64,000 bases of DNA from Pseudomonas sp. SID14000 (GTDB lineage: Bacteria; Pseudomonadota; Gammaproteobacteria; Pseudomonadales; Pseudomonadaceae), in the NCBI RefSeq assembly GCF_002165135.1, contig NZ_NFZQ01000014.1, forward strand, positions 1 through 64,000, given 5' to 3'. Positions within the stretch are counted from its first letter, which is position 1. Every line of letters starts with the position of its first letter. The notes under the pieces are model-generated. The model saw nothing but the letters and a program-made list of their open reading frames with translations, had not been told where the DNA came from and ran no database searches. A program made the translations under genes and the position numbers. This document shows positions 1-9,534 of the stretch, piece by piece.

Positions 1-127
1 CCAGCTTCTTCATGCGCTACAACCGAATCAGGCTCCACAGCTACAACGACTACCTGTCACCAATAGCTATGGAGCAGCAGGCGGCTTGATCACCGTAACC
101 GGTGTCCGGAAATACTTGACCAGAACA
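1..127 (+). mobile_element. 3' end of an IS3-family insertion sequence (partial)
   Basis: Reading from base 3 gives the last 28 residues of an IS3-type OrfB transposase (NRIRLHSYNDYLSP, then stop TGA at 87-89). This resembles the C-terminal tail of rve-domain transposases. The rest of the gene lies outside the window. The following GTGTCCGGAAATACTTGACC at about 101-120 looks like the terminal inverted repeat. The element stops within about ten bases of a truncated REP element, so it appears to have landed in that repeat. The exact right end is uncertain by a few bases. Confidence 0.7.
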
Positions 128-214
128 AACCCGCTCCCACAGGTACTGCGCAGCATTTCAAATGCGACGCTATCCCTGTGGGAGCGGGTTTACCCGCGAA
201 GAGGCCGGCACAGG
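125..214. repeat. REP pair, left copy truncated by the IS
   Basis: The right copy (about 174-214) is a complete P. putida-type REP in reverse orientation. The left copy begins abruptly at AAACCCGCTCCCACAGG, lacking the usual CCGGCCTCTTCGCGGGT start, which is replaced by the IS end. Confidence 0.85.
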
Positions 215-293
215 TTCACACCGCAAGAAAGCACAAGAATCCCCAGGCCCCCTGGCGTACACTCGCGCCCCTGCCCTGCCTCCGGAGACCGTT

Positions 294-1169
294 GTGAGCC
301 CCATCGCCCTAGCCCGCCTGCTGACCCTTGCCGCCGTCTGGGGGGCGAGCTTCCTGTTCATGCGCATCATCGCCCCCGAGCTGGGCACGGTGCCGACGGC
401 GTTCTTCCGCGTGTCCATCGCCTGCCTGGGCCTGGTTGCACTGCTCGCCGCAGCCCGCGTGCGCTGGAACTTCCAGGGCAAGCTCGGCGCCTGCCTGGTG
501 CTGGGCATGATCAACTCCGGTATTCCCGCCACCTTCTACTCCGTGGCCGCCCAGGTGCTGCCCGCCGGTTACTCGGCCATCTTCAACGCCACCACGCCGC
601 TGATGGGCGTGCTGGTAGGCGCGCTGTTCTTCCGCGAACCGATGACCCCGGCCAAGCTCTGCGGCATCTTCCTGGGCCTGTTCGGCGTCGGCATCCTCAG
701 CGGCGCTGGCCCGGTGGCCCTGGACCTGGCCCTGCTGCAAGGCGCCCTCGCCTGCCTGGCAGCCACTACCTGCTACGGCTTCGCCGGCTTCCTGGCCCGC
801 CGCTGGGTCAGCGGCCTGGACAGCCGCCTGTCGGCACTGGGCAGCATGCTCGGCGCCACCCTGATGCTGAGCCCGCTGTTCGCCTGGAGCGCGCTGAGCC
901 AGCCACCAGCCAGCTGGGGCGGCTGGCAGGTGTGGCTGTCGCTGCTGGGCCTGGGCCTACTGTGCACAGCGTTCGCCTATATCCTGTACTTCCGCCTGCT
1001 GGAGGAGATCGGCCCGGTCAAGGCCAGCACCGTGACCTTCCTGATCCCGGTATTCGGCGTATTGTGGGGGGCGTGGCTGCTGGACGAACCGCTGTCGATG
1101 GCGCACCTGTACGGCGGCCTGATGATTGGCGTGGCATTGTGGCTGGTGCTGCGCCCGGCGCGCAGCTGA
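294..1169 (+). CDS. EamA/DMT-family transporter
   Basis: This 291-residue protein has about ten hydrophobic segments arranged as two EamA repeats, the usual length for drug/metabolite transporters of the inner membrane. The opening VWGASFLFMRIIAPELG and the late LIPVFGVLWGAWLLDEPLS are characteristic of the two repeats. The GTG start is preferred over longer in-frame starts because CGGAG lies just upstream and the first membrane helix then begins at residue 5. The longer reading would translate the upstream REP DNA. The substrate cannot be told from sequence. The DUF4265 gene follows after 13 bases, so the two are probably cotranscribed. Confidence 0.9.
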   Translation: MSPIALARLLTLAAVWGASFLFMRIIAPELGTVPTAFFRVSIACLGLVALLAAARVRWNFQGKLGACLVLGMINSGIPATFYSVAAQVLPAGYSAIFNATTPLMGVLVGALFFREPMTPAKLCGIFLGLFGVGILSGAGPVALDLALLQGALACLAATTCYGFAGFLARRWVSGLDSRLSALGSMLGATLMLSPLFAWSALSQPPASWGGWQVWLSLLGLGLLCTAFAYILYFRLLEEIGPVKASTVTFLIPVFGVLWGAWLLDEPLSMAHLYGGLMIGVALWLVLRPARS

Positions 1170-1182
1170 AGCGGGGTACACG

Positions 1183-1641
1183 ATGAACAGTGCGTACAAG
1201 AAGGTCCTGTTCCGCCTGGAGCAGGACGAGAATGGCTACCCGCCGGCCTCGGTCGAGGGCCTGTGGGCCAAGGCCGTGGAAGGCGGTCATGCCGTCGATA
1301 ACATCCCCTTCCATGTCTACGGCATCGCCCCGGGCGACGTGATCGGCACCCGTGAAGAAGCCGGCGAAACCTGGTTCGCCGAACTGCGCCGCAGCAGCGG
1401 CAGCTCGGTGTTCCGGGTTATCGTCAAGCCCCCGGAAACACTGGACCAGGTACGCACGGCCTTGCACGACTTCGGCTGTAACTGCGAAACCGAGCAGGCG
1501 GTGAAGATGCTGGCGGTCGAGGTCCCGCCGCAGCGCTCGCTCGACACCTTGCTCTACTACCTGCTCACCCAGCGCGAAGCCGGCCTGCTGGACTTCGAGG
1601 AAGGCGTACTGCGCCACGCCATCCCCGAAGAATTCCGCTAG
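1183..1641 (+). CDS. DUF4265 domain-containing protein
   Basis: This 152-residue soluble protein opens MNSAYKKVLFRLEQDENGYP. That opening, the IAPGDVIGTREE segment and the later VRTALHDFGCNCE segment recall the DUF4265 family, small proteins of unknown function seen in Pseudomonas and other proteobacteria. There is no signal peptide or membrane segment. The gene begins 13 bases after the upstream EamA transporter and ends 3 bases before the convergent second EamA gene, so a shared transcript with the first transporter is likely. No function is assigned. Confidence 0.75.
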   Translation: MNSAYKKVLFRLEQDENGYPPASVEGLWAKAVEGGHAVDNIPFHVYGIAPGDVIGTREEAGETWFAELRRSSGSSVFRVIVKPPETLDQVRTALHDFGCNCETEQAVKMLAVEVPPQRSLDTLLYYLLTQREAGLLDFEEGVLRHAIPEEFR

Positions 1642-1644
1642 GGC

Positions 1645-2526
1645 CTACGCCTCGGCCAGGCGCGCAGCGGGCTTGCGAAACACGAACAGCAGGCCCACCA
1701 CGATCAGCCCCATGCCCAGCAAACTGAGCGGCGCCAGGCGGTTGCCAAAGATCAGCAAGTCCATCACCGCGGTCACTGCCGGCACCAGGTAGAACAGGCT
1801 GGTGACATTGACCAGGTTACCCTTGGCGATCAGCCGGTACAGCAGTAGGGTCGCCAGTAGCGAAACCACCAGCCCCATCCACAGCAGCGCGCCGACGAAA
1901 CCGCCAGTCCACTCCACATGCAGCGGTTGCAGCGGTGCGAACAGCGCGCACATGGCGAAGCCGGCCAGGTACTGCAGCGGCAGCGTACCCATGGGGTTGT
2001 CGGTGATGCGCTTCTGCAGGATCGAGCCAAAGGTCATGCTGGCCAGCGCCAGCAAGGCGAACAGCATCCCGACCAGCGACACCCCGCCCAGGTTGATGCC
2101 CTGGTAAACCACCATGATCAAGCCGCCAAGCCCCAACCCCAGGCCGAACAAGCGGCTCCAGGAGCGCTGGCGTTCCATCAGCACCACGGTCAGGATCGGT
2201 TGTACGCCCATCACCGTGGCCATGACACCTGGGGTGACATGGGTGTCGAGCGCCAGCAGGTAGAAGATCTGGTAGGCGCCGAGCAATACACAGCCGGTAC
2301 CCAGGGCCCGCAGGATGGCCCCGCGAGTGCGCGGCCAGCGCAGCCCCAGCAACGGGCCGATCAGCAGAAGGCCAGCCAGGGCCAGCGCCGAGCGCAGTAG
2401 CAGGAAGGCGAACGGGCTGGCATGCGCCAGGCCCAGCTTGGAGACGATCGCCCCGCTGCTCCACAGCAGGACGAACAGGCTGGTAGTGGCCGCCGAGGCC
2501 ACGGATGCTTTGCTAAGGACAGACAT
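1645..2526 (-). CDS. EamA/DMT-family transporter
   Basis: A 293-residue inner-membrane protein with about ten transmembrane helices in two EamA repeats (FVLLWSSGAIVSKLGLAHAS near the start; VTSLFYLVPAVTAVMDLLIFG in the second repeat). The start at 2526 (MSVLSKAS) is chosen over an in-frame ATG 11 codons upstream because a hydrophobic helix follows at the expected distance. It converges on the DUF4265 gene. It is only distantly similar to the transporter at 294-1169, so this is not a recent duplication. A 467-base leader region with a small Pro/Val-rich ORF lies upstream. The substrate is unknown. Confidence 0.9.
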   Translation of the reverse strand: MSVLSKASVASAATTSLFVLLWSSGAIVSKLGLAHASPFAFLLLRSALALAGLLLIGPLLGLRWPRTRGAILRALGTGCVLLGAYQIFYLLALDTHVTPGVMATVMGVQPILTVVLMERQRSWSRLFGLGLGLGGLIMVVYQGINLGGVSLVGMLFALLALASMTFGSILQKRITDNPMGTLPLQYLAGFAMCALFAPLQPLHVEWTGGFVGALLWMGLVVSLLATLLLYRLIAKGNLVNVTSLFYLVPAVTAVMDLLIFGNRLAPLSLLGMGLIVVGLLFVFRKPAARLAEA

Positions 2527-2993
2527 GTATTGCCACCTGATATAAGGCGAATAAGCCAAACGGACGGCGTGCGCTTCAGCGTGGGAAGTCGCCGACCGTG
2601 TTCAGTAGGTTGCGTGTGCGAAGGGATGCGGCCAGAAGCCGATCAGCCCAGCACGACCACGCAAGGAGGCGGAGCTACGCCGCCTACGACGCCACTGACA
2701 GGTGGTGGTGGATAGTGACTGATCATCGCCGGCTGCTGGCAACCACGCACGACCATGCCCGCGACGGGCGCGGTGGCAAAGCTTGTGGTGGAAGGGCTGG
2801 CTGGCATGAACAGGTCTTCAGGAAGAGAACAGTGGGCTGGACTATAGCCCGGTGCCAGGCAGCTGGCAACCTCCCCTGCCTGGTTCAACCTTGCGCATGT
2901 CACTGTGTGGGGCAACTGCACTGCTCGATATCTCAAAGCTGCCGCACTCCCTGTGGAAGCGGCATGCCCGAGAAACGCCCCCAACAGGCAGAA
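2527..2993. other. Intergenic region with possible leader ORF and hairpin
   Basis: No convincing full-size gene is seen between the EamA gene and lpxO. On the minus strand, 2643-2726 encodes a 27-residue peptide rich in Pro and Val (MISHYPPPPVSG... to CVVVLG). Just after it the complementary 7-mers TTGCGTG (2610-2616) and CACGCAA (2658-2664) could pair around its end. This has the outline of a translated leader ahead of the EamA gene, but no U-run terminator was found, so the assignment is weak. Confidence 0.25.
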
Positions 2994-3929
2994 TCAGAAC
3001 AACCAGTGATACAACAGGTAGACCACTCCCACCGCCAGCACCGGCCGCAGCACCCGGTAGGCCTTGGGGTTGGCGCGCTTGAACTGCTTCACCTGGCCAC
3101 TGATCCGGTTGCTGAAGCGCTTGCTCCAGGCATACGCCTGGTTGATCCCGCCCACACGCTCGTCGTCAGTGTTCTGCGGTGCAGTAGCACGGCCAAGGAA
3201 GGCGCTGACCTTACGGTTGATACGGGTCATCAGCGGGCTGCTCAGCGGGCGCTCGATGTCGCAGAACAGGATCACCCGAGTTACGTCGGTCTCGTTCTTG
3301 ACCCAGTGCACGTAGGTTTCATCGAACATCACGTCCTCGCCATCACGCCAGGCATATTCCTCGCCATCGACGTAGATGCGGCAAGCATCGGAGTTGGGGG
3401 TGGACAGGCCCAGGTGGTAGCGCAGGGAACCGGCGAACGGGTCACGATGCGGGTTCAGGTGGCTGCCGCCTGGCAGCAGGGCGAACATCGCACCCTTGAC
3501 GTTGGGGATGCTGCTGACCAGTTCGACGGTGCGCGGGCACAGGGTTTCGGCAGAAGGTAACGGTTTGTCGTACCACTTCAGGTAAAAGCGCTTCCAGCCC
3601 TTCTTGAAGAACGAACCGAAGCCGGCGTCGTTATCCTTCTCGGCGGCGCGGATGTAGCCCTCGTCGAACAGGCGCATGGCCTCTTCGCGAATTTCCTGCC
3701 AGTTATCCTTCAGCACGTCCAGCTCGGGGAAACGCTGGCGGTCCAGGTAAGGCCTGGACGGTACGCCGGAAAACAGGTACATCAGGCTGTTGTAGGGGGC
3801 GAACAGCGCCGAATGGTTGACGAACTGGCGCAACACCGGCAAGCGAGCCTTGCCGCGCAGGTGCACGAACAGCACGCTGCCGAAAAACACCAGCAAGACA
3901 CCCGCCTTGGCTGCAAAGGAAAAGGTCAT
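2994..3929 (-). CDS. lpxO: Lipid A 2-hydroxylase LpxO
   Basis: LpxO is an Fe(II)/2-oxoglutarate dioxygenase that hydroxylates a secondary acyl chain of lipid A at the inner membrane. The 311-residue protein has an N-terminal hydrophobic helix (about residues 6-23), the aspartyl/asparaginyl beta-hydroxylase fold with the facial triad H161-x-D163 and H208 (NPHRDPF and YVHWVKN), and a hydrophobic C-terminal segment (VLAVGVVYLLYHWLF) that may be a second anchor. Length and layout fit the LpxO family. It is a single gene, with convergent or unrelated neighbours on both sides. The ATG start has GAGTG upstream at good spacing. Confidence 0.92.
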   Translation of the reverse strand: MTFSFAAKAGVLLVFFGSVLFVHLRGKARLPVLRQFVNHSALFAPYNSLMYLFSGVPSRPYLDRQRFPELDVLKDNWQEIREEAMRLFDEGYIRAAEKDNDAGFGSFFKKGWKRFYLKWYDKPLPSAETLCPRTVELVSSIPNVKGAMFALLPGGSHLNPHRDPFAGSLRYHLGLSTPNSDACRIYVDGEEYAWRDGEDVMFDETYVHWVKNETDVTRVILFCDIERPLSSPLMTRINRKVSAFLGRATAPQNTDDERVGGINQAYAWSKRFSNRISGQVKQFKRANPKAYRVLRPVLAVGVVYLLYHWLF

Positions 3930-4102
3930 GCTTTCACTCCTTGAGGAAGAGACAGGGCGGCGCGCCCTGCTCTCCTGAAAATCATCCTGCCATCATAAAC
4001 CGATGCCACCGGGGTAAAAACAGCCTGGGCGGCAACTCATTCATGAAGATTTTGCAATAAAGCAAGCCGCCGAACCTTGCGCCGGATCAGCGGCAAGGCC
4101 GT

Positions 4103-5077
<975 letters not shown>

Positions 5078-5224
5078 GGCAGGAGTCCTTGGCATGAAAA
5101 AAAGCAGGGAAAGATCTCAAGGGTAAGCCCCGGCCGGTGGCCCGTAAAGCCTGTTCGAACTCCGTGGCAAAGCCCGCGGTCAACCACACAAGCGTCTTTA
5201 TGAGCCCACCTTGGAGAGCCTGCA

Positions 5225-6298
5225 ATGAAAGGTCACTACCGCTGGCCGCTGGTCGCCCTCGCCAGCCTGGTCGTGTTGCTGGTGGCCCTGCACCTGGCCC
5301 TGCCCTACCTGGTGCGCGACTACCTGAACGATAAACTGGCCGACATGGGCGACTACCGTGGCCAGGTGGCCGATGTGGACCTCGCCTGGTGGCGCGGCGC
5401 GTACCAGATCAACGGGCTGAAGATCGTCAAGACCACCGGCAAGGTGCCAGTACCGTTTCTCGACGCACCGCTGATTGACCTGTCGGTGAGCTGGCGTTCG
5501 CTGTGGTACGACAAGGCCATAGTCGCCAAGGTGACGTTCGTGCGGCCCGAGCTGAACTTCGTCGACGGTGGCAGCGAACAGGCATCGCAGACCGGCCAAG
5601 GCACCGACTGGCGTCAACAGCTGGAAAAACTGCTGCCGATCACCCTCAACGAAGTGCTTATCGACAACGGTGTGCTGACCTTCCGCAACTTCAACGCCAA
5701 GCCACCGGTCGACCTCAAGGCCACCCAGCTGAACGCCAACATCCGCAACCTGACCAACGTACGCGACAAAAAGGGCCGGCGCGACGCCAGCCTGGACGCC
5801 AGCGCCCTACTACTGGGGGATGCCAAGGTGGAAAGCCGCGCCACCTTCGACCCGTTCAGCGATTTCGACGACTTCCAGTTCCGCCTGCGCGCCACGGGCA
5901 TCGAGCTGCGCAAGCTCAATGACTTTTCCGGTGCCTATGGCAAGTTCGACTTCAATGCCGGGCACGGCGACCTGGTGATCGAGGCCCAGGCCGAAAATGG
6001 CCGGCTGACCGGCTATATCAAGCCGCTGCTGCGCGATGTGGAGGTGTTCAACTGGCACCAGGATGTGCAGGAAGAGGACAAAGGCTTTTTCCGCTCGGTG
6101 TGGGAGGCGCTGGTGGGTGCGACCCAGACCGTGCTGAAGAACCAGCCGAAAAACCAGTTCGCCACCCGGGTGGAGCTCAATGGCAGCGTGCGCAAGCAGG
6201 ATATCAGCGCCTTCGAGGCGTTTTTGCAGATCCTGCGCAACGGCTTTATCCAGGCGTTCAATGCGCAGTACGAGCAGCCGGCGCCGAAGTCTGACTGA
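5225..6298 (+). CDS. DUF748 (AsmA-like) envelope protein
   Basis: The 357-residue protein starts with a membrane helix (about residues 8-28, LVALASLVVLLVALHLALPY). A long extracytoplasmic beta-rich part follows, with the DUF748 signature region (VDLAWWRGAYQINGLKIVKTTGK, the ISLSW-like DLSVSW, and FVDGGSEQ). DUF748 proteins are AsmA/TamB-like and are thought to act in the periplasm on envelope lipids, but no enzymatic role is known. The start is supported by TTGGAGAGCCTGCAATG. A REP cluster follows. Confidence 0.8.
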   Translation: MKGHYRWPLVALASLVVLLVALHLALPYLVRDYLNDKLADMGDYRGQVADVDLAWWRGAYQINGLKIVKTTGKVPVPFLDAPLIDLSVSWRSLWYDKAIVAKVTFVRPELNFVDGGSEQASQTGQGTDWRQQLEKLLPITLNEVLIDNGVLTFRNFNAKPPVDLKATQLNANIRNLTNVRDKKGRRDASLDASALLLGDAKVESRATFDPFSDFDDFQFRLRATGIELRKLNDFSGAYGKFDFNAGHGDLVIEAQAENGRLTGYIKPLLRDVEVFNWHQDVQEEDKGFFRSVWEALVGATQTVLKNQPKNQFATRVELNGSVRKQDISAFEAFLQILRNGFIQAFNAQYEQPAPKSD

Positions 6299-6402
6299 GC
6301 GGGCGTGACGGGGCATTCAGGGACTGAATACCTGGTCTGCGTTTCCAGTCGGCGAACCCCGCGTTATAGTCGGTGACAAATCAAAAATATGTGCTGCCTG
6401 TT

Positions 6403-6505
6403 CCGGCCTCTTCGCGGGTAAACCCGCTCCCACAGGTACCCACCTTTCTTTAGGTTTGTGGAATACCTGTGGGAGCGGGTTTACCCGCGAAAGGGCCGGT
6501 GCAGG
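6403..6505. repeat. REP inverted pair
   Basis: Two P. putida-type REP copies (GCGGGTAAACCCGCTCCCACAG class) head to head, about 30 bases apart, directly before the MoxR gene. Confidence 0.9.
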
Positions 6506-6526
6506 CTTCCAGTAGAGGACAGACCC

Positions 6527-7372
6527 ATGAAGTTCGAAGGCACCCGCGACTACGTCGCCACAGACGACCTGAAACTGGCAGTAAACGCGGCCATCACCCT
6601 CGAACGCCCCTTGCTGGTGAAGGGCGAACCAGGCACCGGCAAGACCATGCTCGCCGAGCAGCTGGCGGCCTCGTTCGGTGCGCGCCTGATCACCTGGCAC
6701 ATCAAGTCCACCACCAAGGCCCACCAAGGCCTCTACGAGTATGACGCCGTCAGCCGACTGCGTGACTCGCAGCTGGGCGTGGACAAGGTCCACGATGTGC
6801 GCAACTACCTGAAAAAGGGCAAGCTGTGGGAAGCCTTCGAGGCTGAGGAACGGGTCATCCTGCTGATCGACGAAATCGACAAGGCCGACATCGAGTTCCC
6901 CAACGACCTGCTGCAGGAGCTCGACAAGATGGAGTTCTACGTCTACGAAATCGACGAGACCATCAAGGCCAGACAGCGCCCGATCATCATCATCACCTCC
7001 AACAACGAAAAGGAGCTGCCGGACGCCTTCCTGCGCCGCTGCTTCTTCCACTACATCGCCTTCCCCGACCGCACCACCCTGCAGCAGATCGTCGACGTGC
7101 ACTACCCGAACATCAGCCAGTCGCTGGTCAGCGAGGCGCTGGACGTGTTCTTCGACGTGCGCAAGGTACCAGGGCTGAAGAAAAAGCCGTCCACCTCCGA
7201 ACTGGTCGACTGGCTCAAGCTGCTGATGGCCGACAACATCGGTGAAGCGGTGCTGCGCGAACGCGACCCGACCAAGGCCATTCCGCCACTGGCCGGCGCG
7301 CTGGTGAAGAACGAGCAGGACGTACAACTGCTCGAGCGCCTGGCCTTCATGAGCCGGCGCGGCAACCGCTGA
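6527..7372 (+). CDS. MoxR-family AAA+ ATPase
   Basis: This 281-residue MoxR-type ATPase has Walker A GEPGTGKT (33-40), Walker B VILLIDEIDKAD with D115/E116, sensor-1 ITSNNEKELPDAFLRRC, and an AAA lid after residue 190. MoxR ATPases work as chaperones with a partner VWA protein, often to insert metals or mature enzymes. Such a partner follows 13 bases downstream. The ATG at 6527 is used because the longer reading would translate the REP repeat, and AGAGGA sits upstream. The client of this pair is not evident from the neighbourhood. Confidence 0.92.
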   Translation: MKFEGTRDYVATDDLKLAVNAAITLERPLLVKGEPGTGKTMLAEQLAASFGARLITWHIKSTTKAHQGLYEYDAVSRLRDSQLGVDKVHDVRNYLKKGKLWEAFEAEERVILLIDEIDKADIEFPNDLLQELDKMEFYVYEIDETIKARQRPIIIITSNNEKELPDAFLRRCFFHYIAFPDRTTLQQIVDVHYPNISQSLVSEALDVFFDVRKVPGLKKKPSTSELVDWLKLLMADNIGEAVLRERDPTKAIPPLAGALVKNEQDVQLLERLAFMSRRGNR

Positions 7373-7385
7373 CAGGAGCCGGGCC

Positions 7386-8564
7386 ATGCTGCTCAACCTG
7401 TTCAACGAAATGCGCGCGGCCAAGGTACCGGTGTCGGTGCGCGAACTGCTTGACCTGCACCAGGCCCTGCAAAAGCGCGTGGTGTTCGCCGACATGGACG
7501 AGTTCTATTACCTCGCCCGCGCCATCCTGGTGAAGGACGAGCGCCACTTCGACAAGTTCGACCGCGCCTTCGCCGCCTACTTCAAGGGCCTGGAGAACCT
7601 CGACCGCCACATCGAAGCGCTGATCCCCGAAGAGTGGCTGCGCAAGGAGTTCGAGCGTTCGCTGACTGATGAGGAGCGCGCGCAGATCCAGTCGCTGGGT
7701 GGCCTGGACAAACTGATCGAGGAGTTCAAGAAGCGCCTCGAAGAGCAGAAGGAACGTCATGCCGGCGGCAACAAGTGGATCGGCACTGGTGGCACCAGCC
7801 CGTTCGGTTCGGGCGGTTTCAACCCCGAGGGCATTCGCGTGGGCGAGGCCGGCAAGCGCCAGGGCAAGGCGGTGAAGGTATGGGACCAGCGCGAATACAA
7901 GAACCTGGACGACCAGGTGGAGCTGGGCACCCGCAACATCAAGCTGGCTTTGCGCCGGCTACGCAAGTTCGCCCGTGAAGGCGCCGCCGAAGAGCTGGAC
8001 ATCGACGGCACCATCGACCACACCGCGCGGGATGCCGGGCTGCTGAACATCCAGATGCGCCCCGAGCGGCGCAACACGGTGAAGCTGCTGTTGCTGTTCG
8101 ACATCGGCGGTTCGATGGACGCCCACGTCAAGGTCTGCGAAGAACTGTTTTCGGCGTGCAAGACCGAGTTCAAGCACATGGAGTACTACTACTTCCACAA
8201 CTTCGTGTACGAGTCGGTGTGGAGGAACAACCTGCGCCGCACCTCGGAGCGCTATTCCACGTTCGACCTGCTGCACAAGTACGGCGATGACTACAAGGTT
8301 GTGTTCGTCGGCGATGCTGCCATGGCGCCCTACGAGATCACCCAGCCGGGTGGCAGCGTGGAGCACTGGAACGAAGAAGCCGGGTATGTGTGGATGCAGC
8401 GTTTCATGGAGAAGTTCAGGAAGATCATCTGGATCAACCCGTATCCGAAGCAGGCCTGGGACTACACCGCATCGACCCATCTGGTGCGGGACTTGATCGA
8501 GGACAAGATGTACCCGCTGACCTTGCAGGGGTTGGAGGAAGGGATGCGTTACCTGTCCAAGTGA
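7386..8564 (+). CDS. VWA domain-containing CoxE-like protein
   Basis: This 392-residue partner of the upstream MoxR ATPase has a helical, charged N-terminal half, a Gly-rich linker (about residues 127-150) and a CoxE-type von Willebrand A domain from about 230. The metal-ion site reads DIGGSMD (239-245) rather than the classical DxSxS, so the second position is Gly. CoxE in CO dehydrogenase clusters helps maturation, but no Cox genes are nearby. The two genes are 13 bases apart and form an operon. No signal peptide is present, so it is cytoplasmic. Confidence 0.88.
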   Translation: MLLNLFNEMRAAKVPVSVRELLDLHQALQKRVVFADMDEFYYLARAILVKDERHFDKFDRAFAAYFKGLENLDRHIEALIPEEWLRKEFERSLTDEERAQIQSLGGLDKLIEEFKKRLEEQKERHAGGNKWIGTGGTSPFGSGGFNPEGIRVGEAGKRQGKAVKVWDQREYKNLDDQVELGTRNIKLALRRLRKFAREGAAEELDIDGTIDHTARDAGLLNIQMRPERRNTVKLLLLFDIGGSMDAHVKVCEELFSACKTEFKHMEYYYFHNFVYESVWRNNLRRTSERYSTFDLLHKYGDDYKVVFVGDAAMAPYEITQPGGSVEHWNEEAGYVWMQRFMEKFRKIIWINPYPKQAWDYTASTHLVRDLIEDKMYPLTLQGLEEGMRYLSK

Positions 8565-8575
8565 TGTTGCCAGTG

Positions 8576-8614
8576 CCGGCCCTTTCGCGGGTGAACCCGC
8601 GAAGAGGCCGGCAG
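8576..8614. repeat. Short REP palindrome
   Basis: A compact palindrome CCGGCCCTTTCGCGGGT/ACCCGCGAAGAGGCCGG with no internal spacer, in the convergent gap between the VWA gene and pxpC. Confidence 0.8.
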
Positions 8615-8616
8615 CC

Positions 8617-9534
8617 TTAACGCCAACGGCCCAGGTAACGCTGCTGCTCCCGCCAGGCCTCGTCCTGCACCACCGCCCGGAACCGCACCACAGCCCCCGG
8701 CATGCACTGCGCCAGCTGCGCCAGCGCCAACGGCGTCAACGCCCCCAGCCGCGGATAGCCGCCAATGGTCTGCCGGTCATTGAGCAACACGATCGGCTGC
8801 CCATCCGGCGGCACCTGCACCGCCCCCAGCGGAATCCCCTCGGAAATCATCGGCGCGCCCTGGTAGACCAGTTGCGGCCCCAGCAGGCGGATGCCCATAC
8901 GGTCGGCCCGGCTATCCAGCGTCCACTCGCGGTTGAACGCCTCGAACAGGCTGGTACCGCTGAAGTCACCGATCTGTGCGCCCATCACCAGGTCAAGCAC
9001 AGGCTTTTGTGGGTACTGTGGCCGCAGCGCTTCGGGTACCTCACGCAGGGTCGGCGATGTGCCTGAGAATGCCAGCACATGGCCTTTGCCAAGCGCAGAA
9101 CCCTGACCATCGATACCGCCAAGTGCTTCCCGCACAACTGTGGCACAACTGCCCAGCACATACTCGCCCTGGAACCCGCCAGGTGCTGCCAGATACGCTC
9201 GCACACCCTGCTTCGGCTGCTTCAGGGTCAACCGCTGGCCCTTGACCAGCGCGAAGCTGCGCCAGGGTGCCAACGGCTGATCATCGACCCGCGCATCCAG
9301 ATCGGCACCGGCCAGGGCCAGCACACAATCCTGCTCGGCGACCACACAGAAACCACCCAGCGCCACCTCGACCACCGGCGCCGCCAACGGGTTGCCCAGC
9401 AGCCAGTTGGCCCAGTGCATCGCCACCCAGTCCAGCGCCCCGCCCTGGGTCACGCCCAGATGGCGTACGCCAACGCGCCCGGCATCCTGCAACTGGCACA
9501 GCGGCGTACCGGCCTCGATCTTCAACTGCTTCAT
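8617..9534 (-). CDS. pxpC: 5-oxoprolinase subunit C
   Basis: The 305-residue biotin-dependent carboxyltransferase-like (AHS2/KipA) subunit of the ATP-dependent 5-oxoprolinase PxpABC, which opens pyroglutamate to glutamate in the cytoplasm. Family marks are an opening with GTPLCQLQDAGRVGVRHLGV, then TQGGALDWVAMHWANWLLGN, and PLGAVQVPPDGQPIVLLNDR late. Its ATG overlaps the pxpB stop (ATGA at 9531-9534), indicating translational coupling. It is the last gene of the operon MFS-pxpA-pxpB-pxpC. Confidence 0.93.
   Translation of the reverse strand: MKQLKIEAGTPLCQLQDAGRVGVRHLGVTQGGALDWVAMHWANWLLGNPLAAPVVEVALGGFCVVAEQDCVLALAGADLDARVDDQPLAPWRSFALVKGQRLTLKQPKQGVRAYLAAPGGFQGEYVLGSCATVVREALGGIDGQGSALGKGHVLAFSGTSPTLREVPEALRPQYPQKPVLDLVMGAQIGDFSGTSLFEAFNREWTLDSRADRMGIRLLGPQLVYQGAPMISEGIPLGAVQVPPDGQPIVLLNDRQTIGGYPRLGALTPLALAQLAQCMPGAVVRFRAVVQDEAWREQQRYLGRWR

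Noticed and set aside
125..214. CRISPR array made of the many short palindromic repeats
   Set aside because: The repeats are dispersed inverted REP pairs, not regularly spaced direct repeats, and no cas genes are present.
2643..2984. 113-codon minus-strand ORF upstream of the EamA gene
   Set aside because: Only the last 27 codons have any interest as a leader; the longer reading has no family similarity and overlaps the lpxO downstream region.
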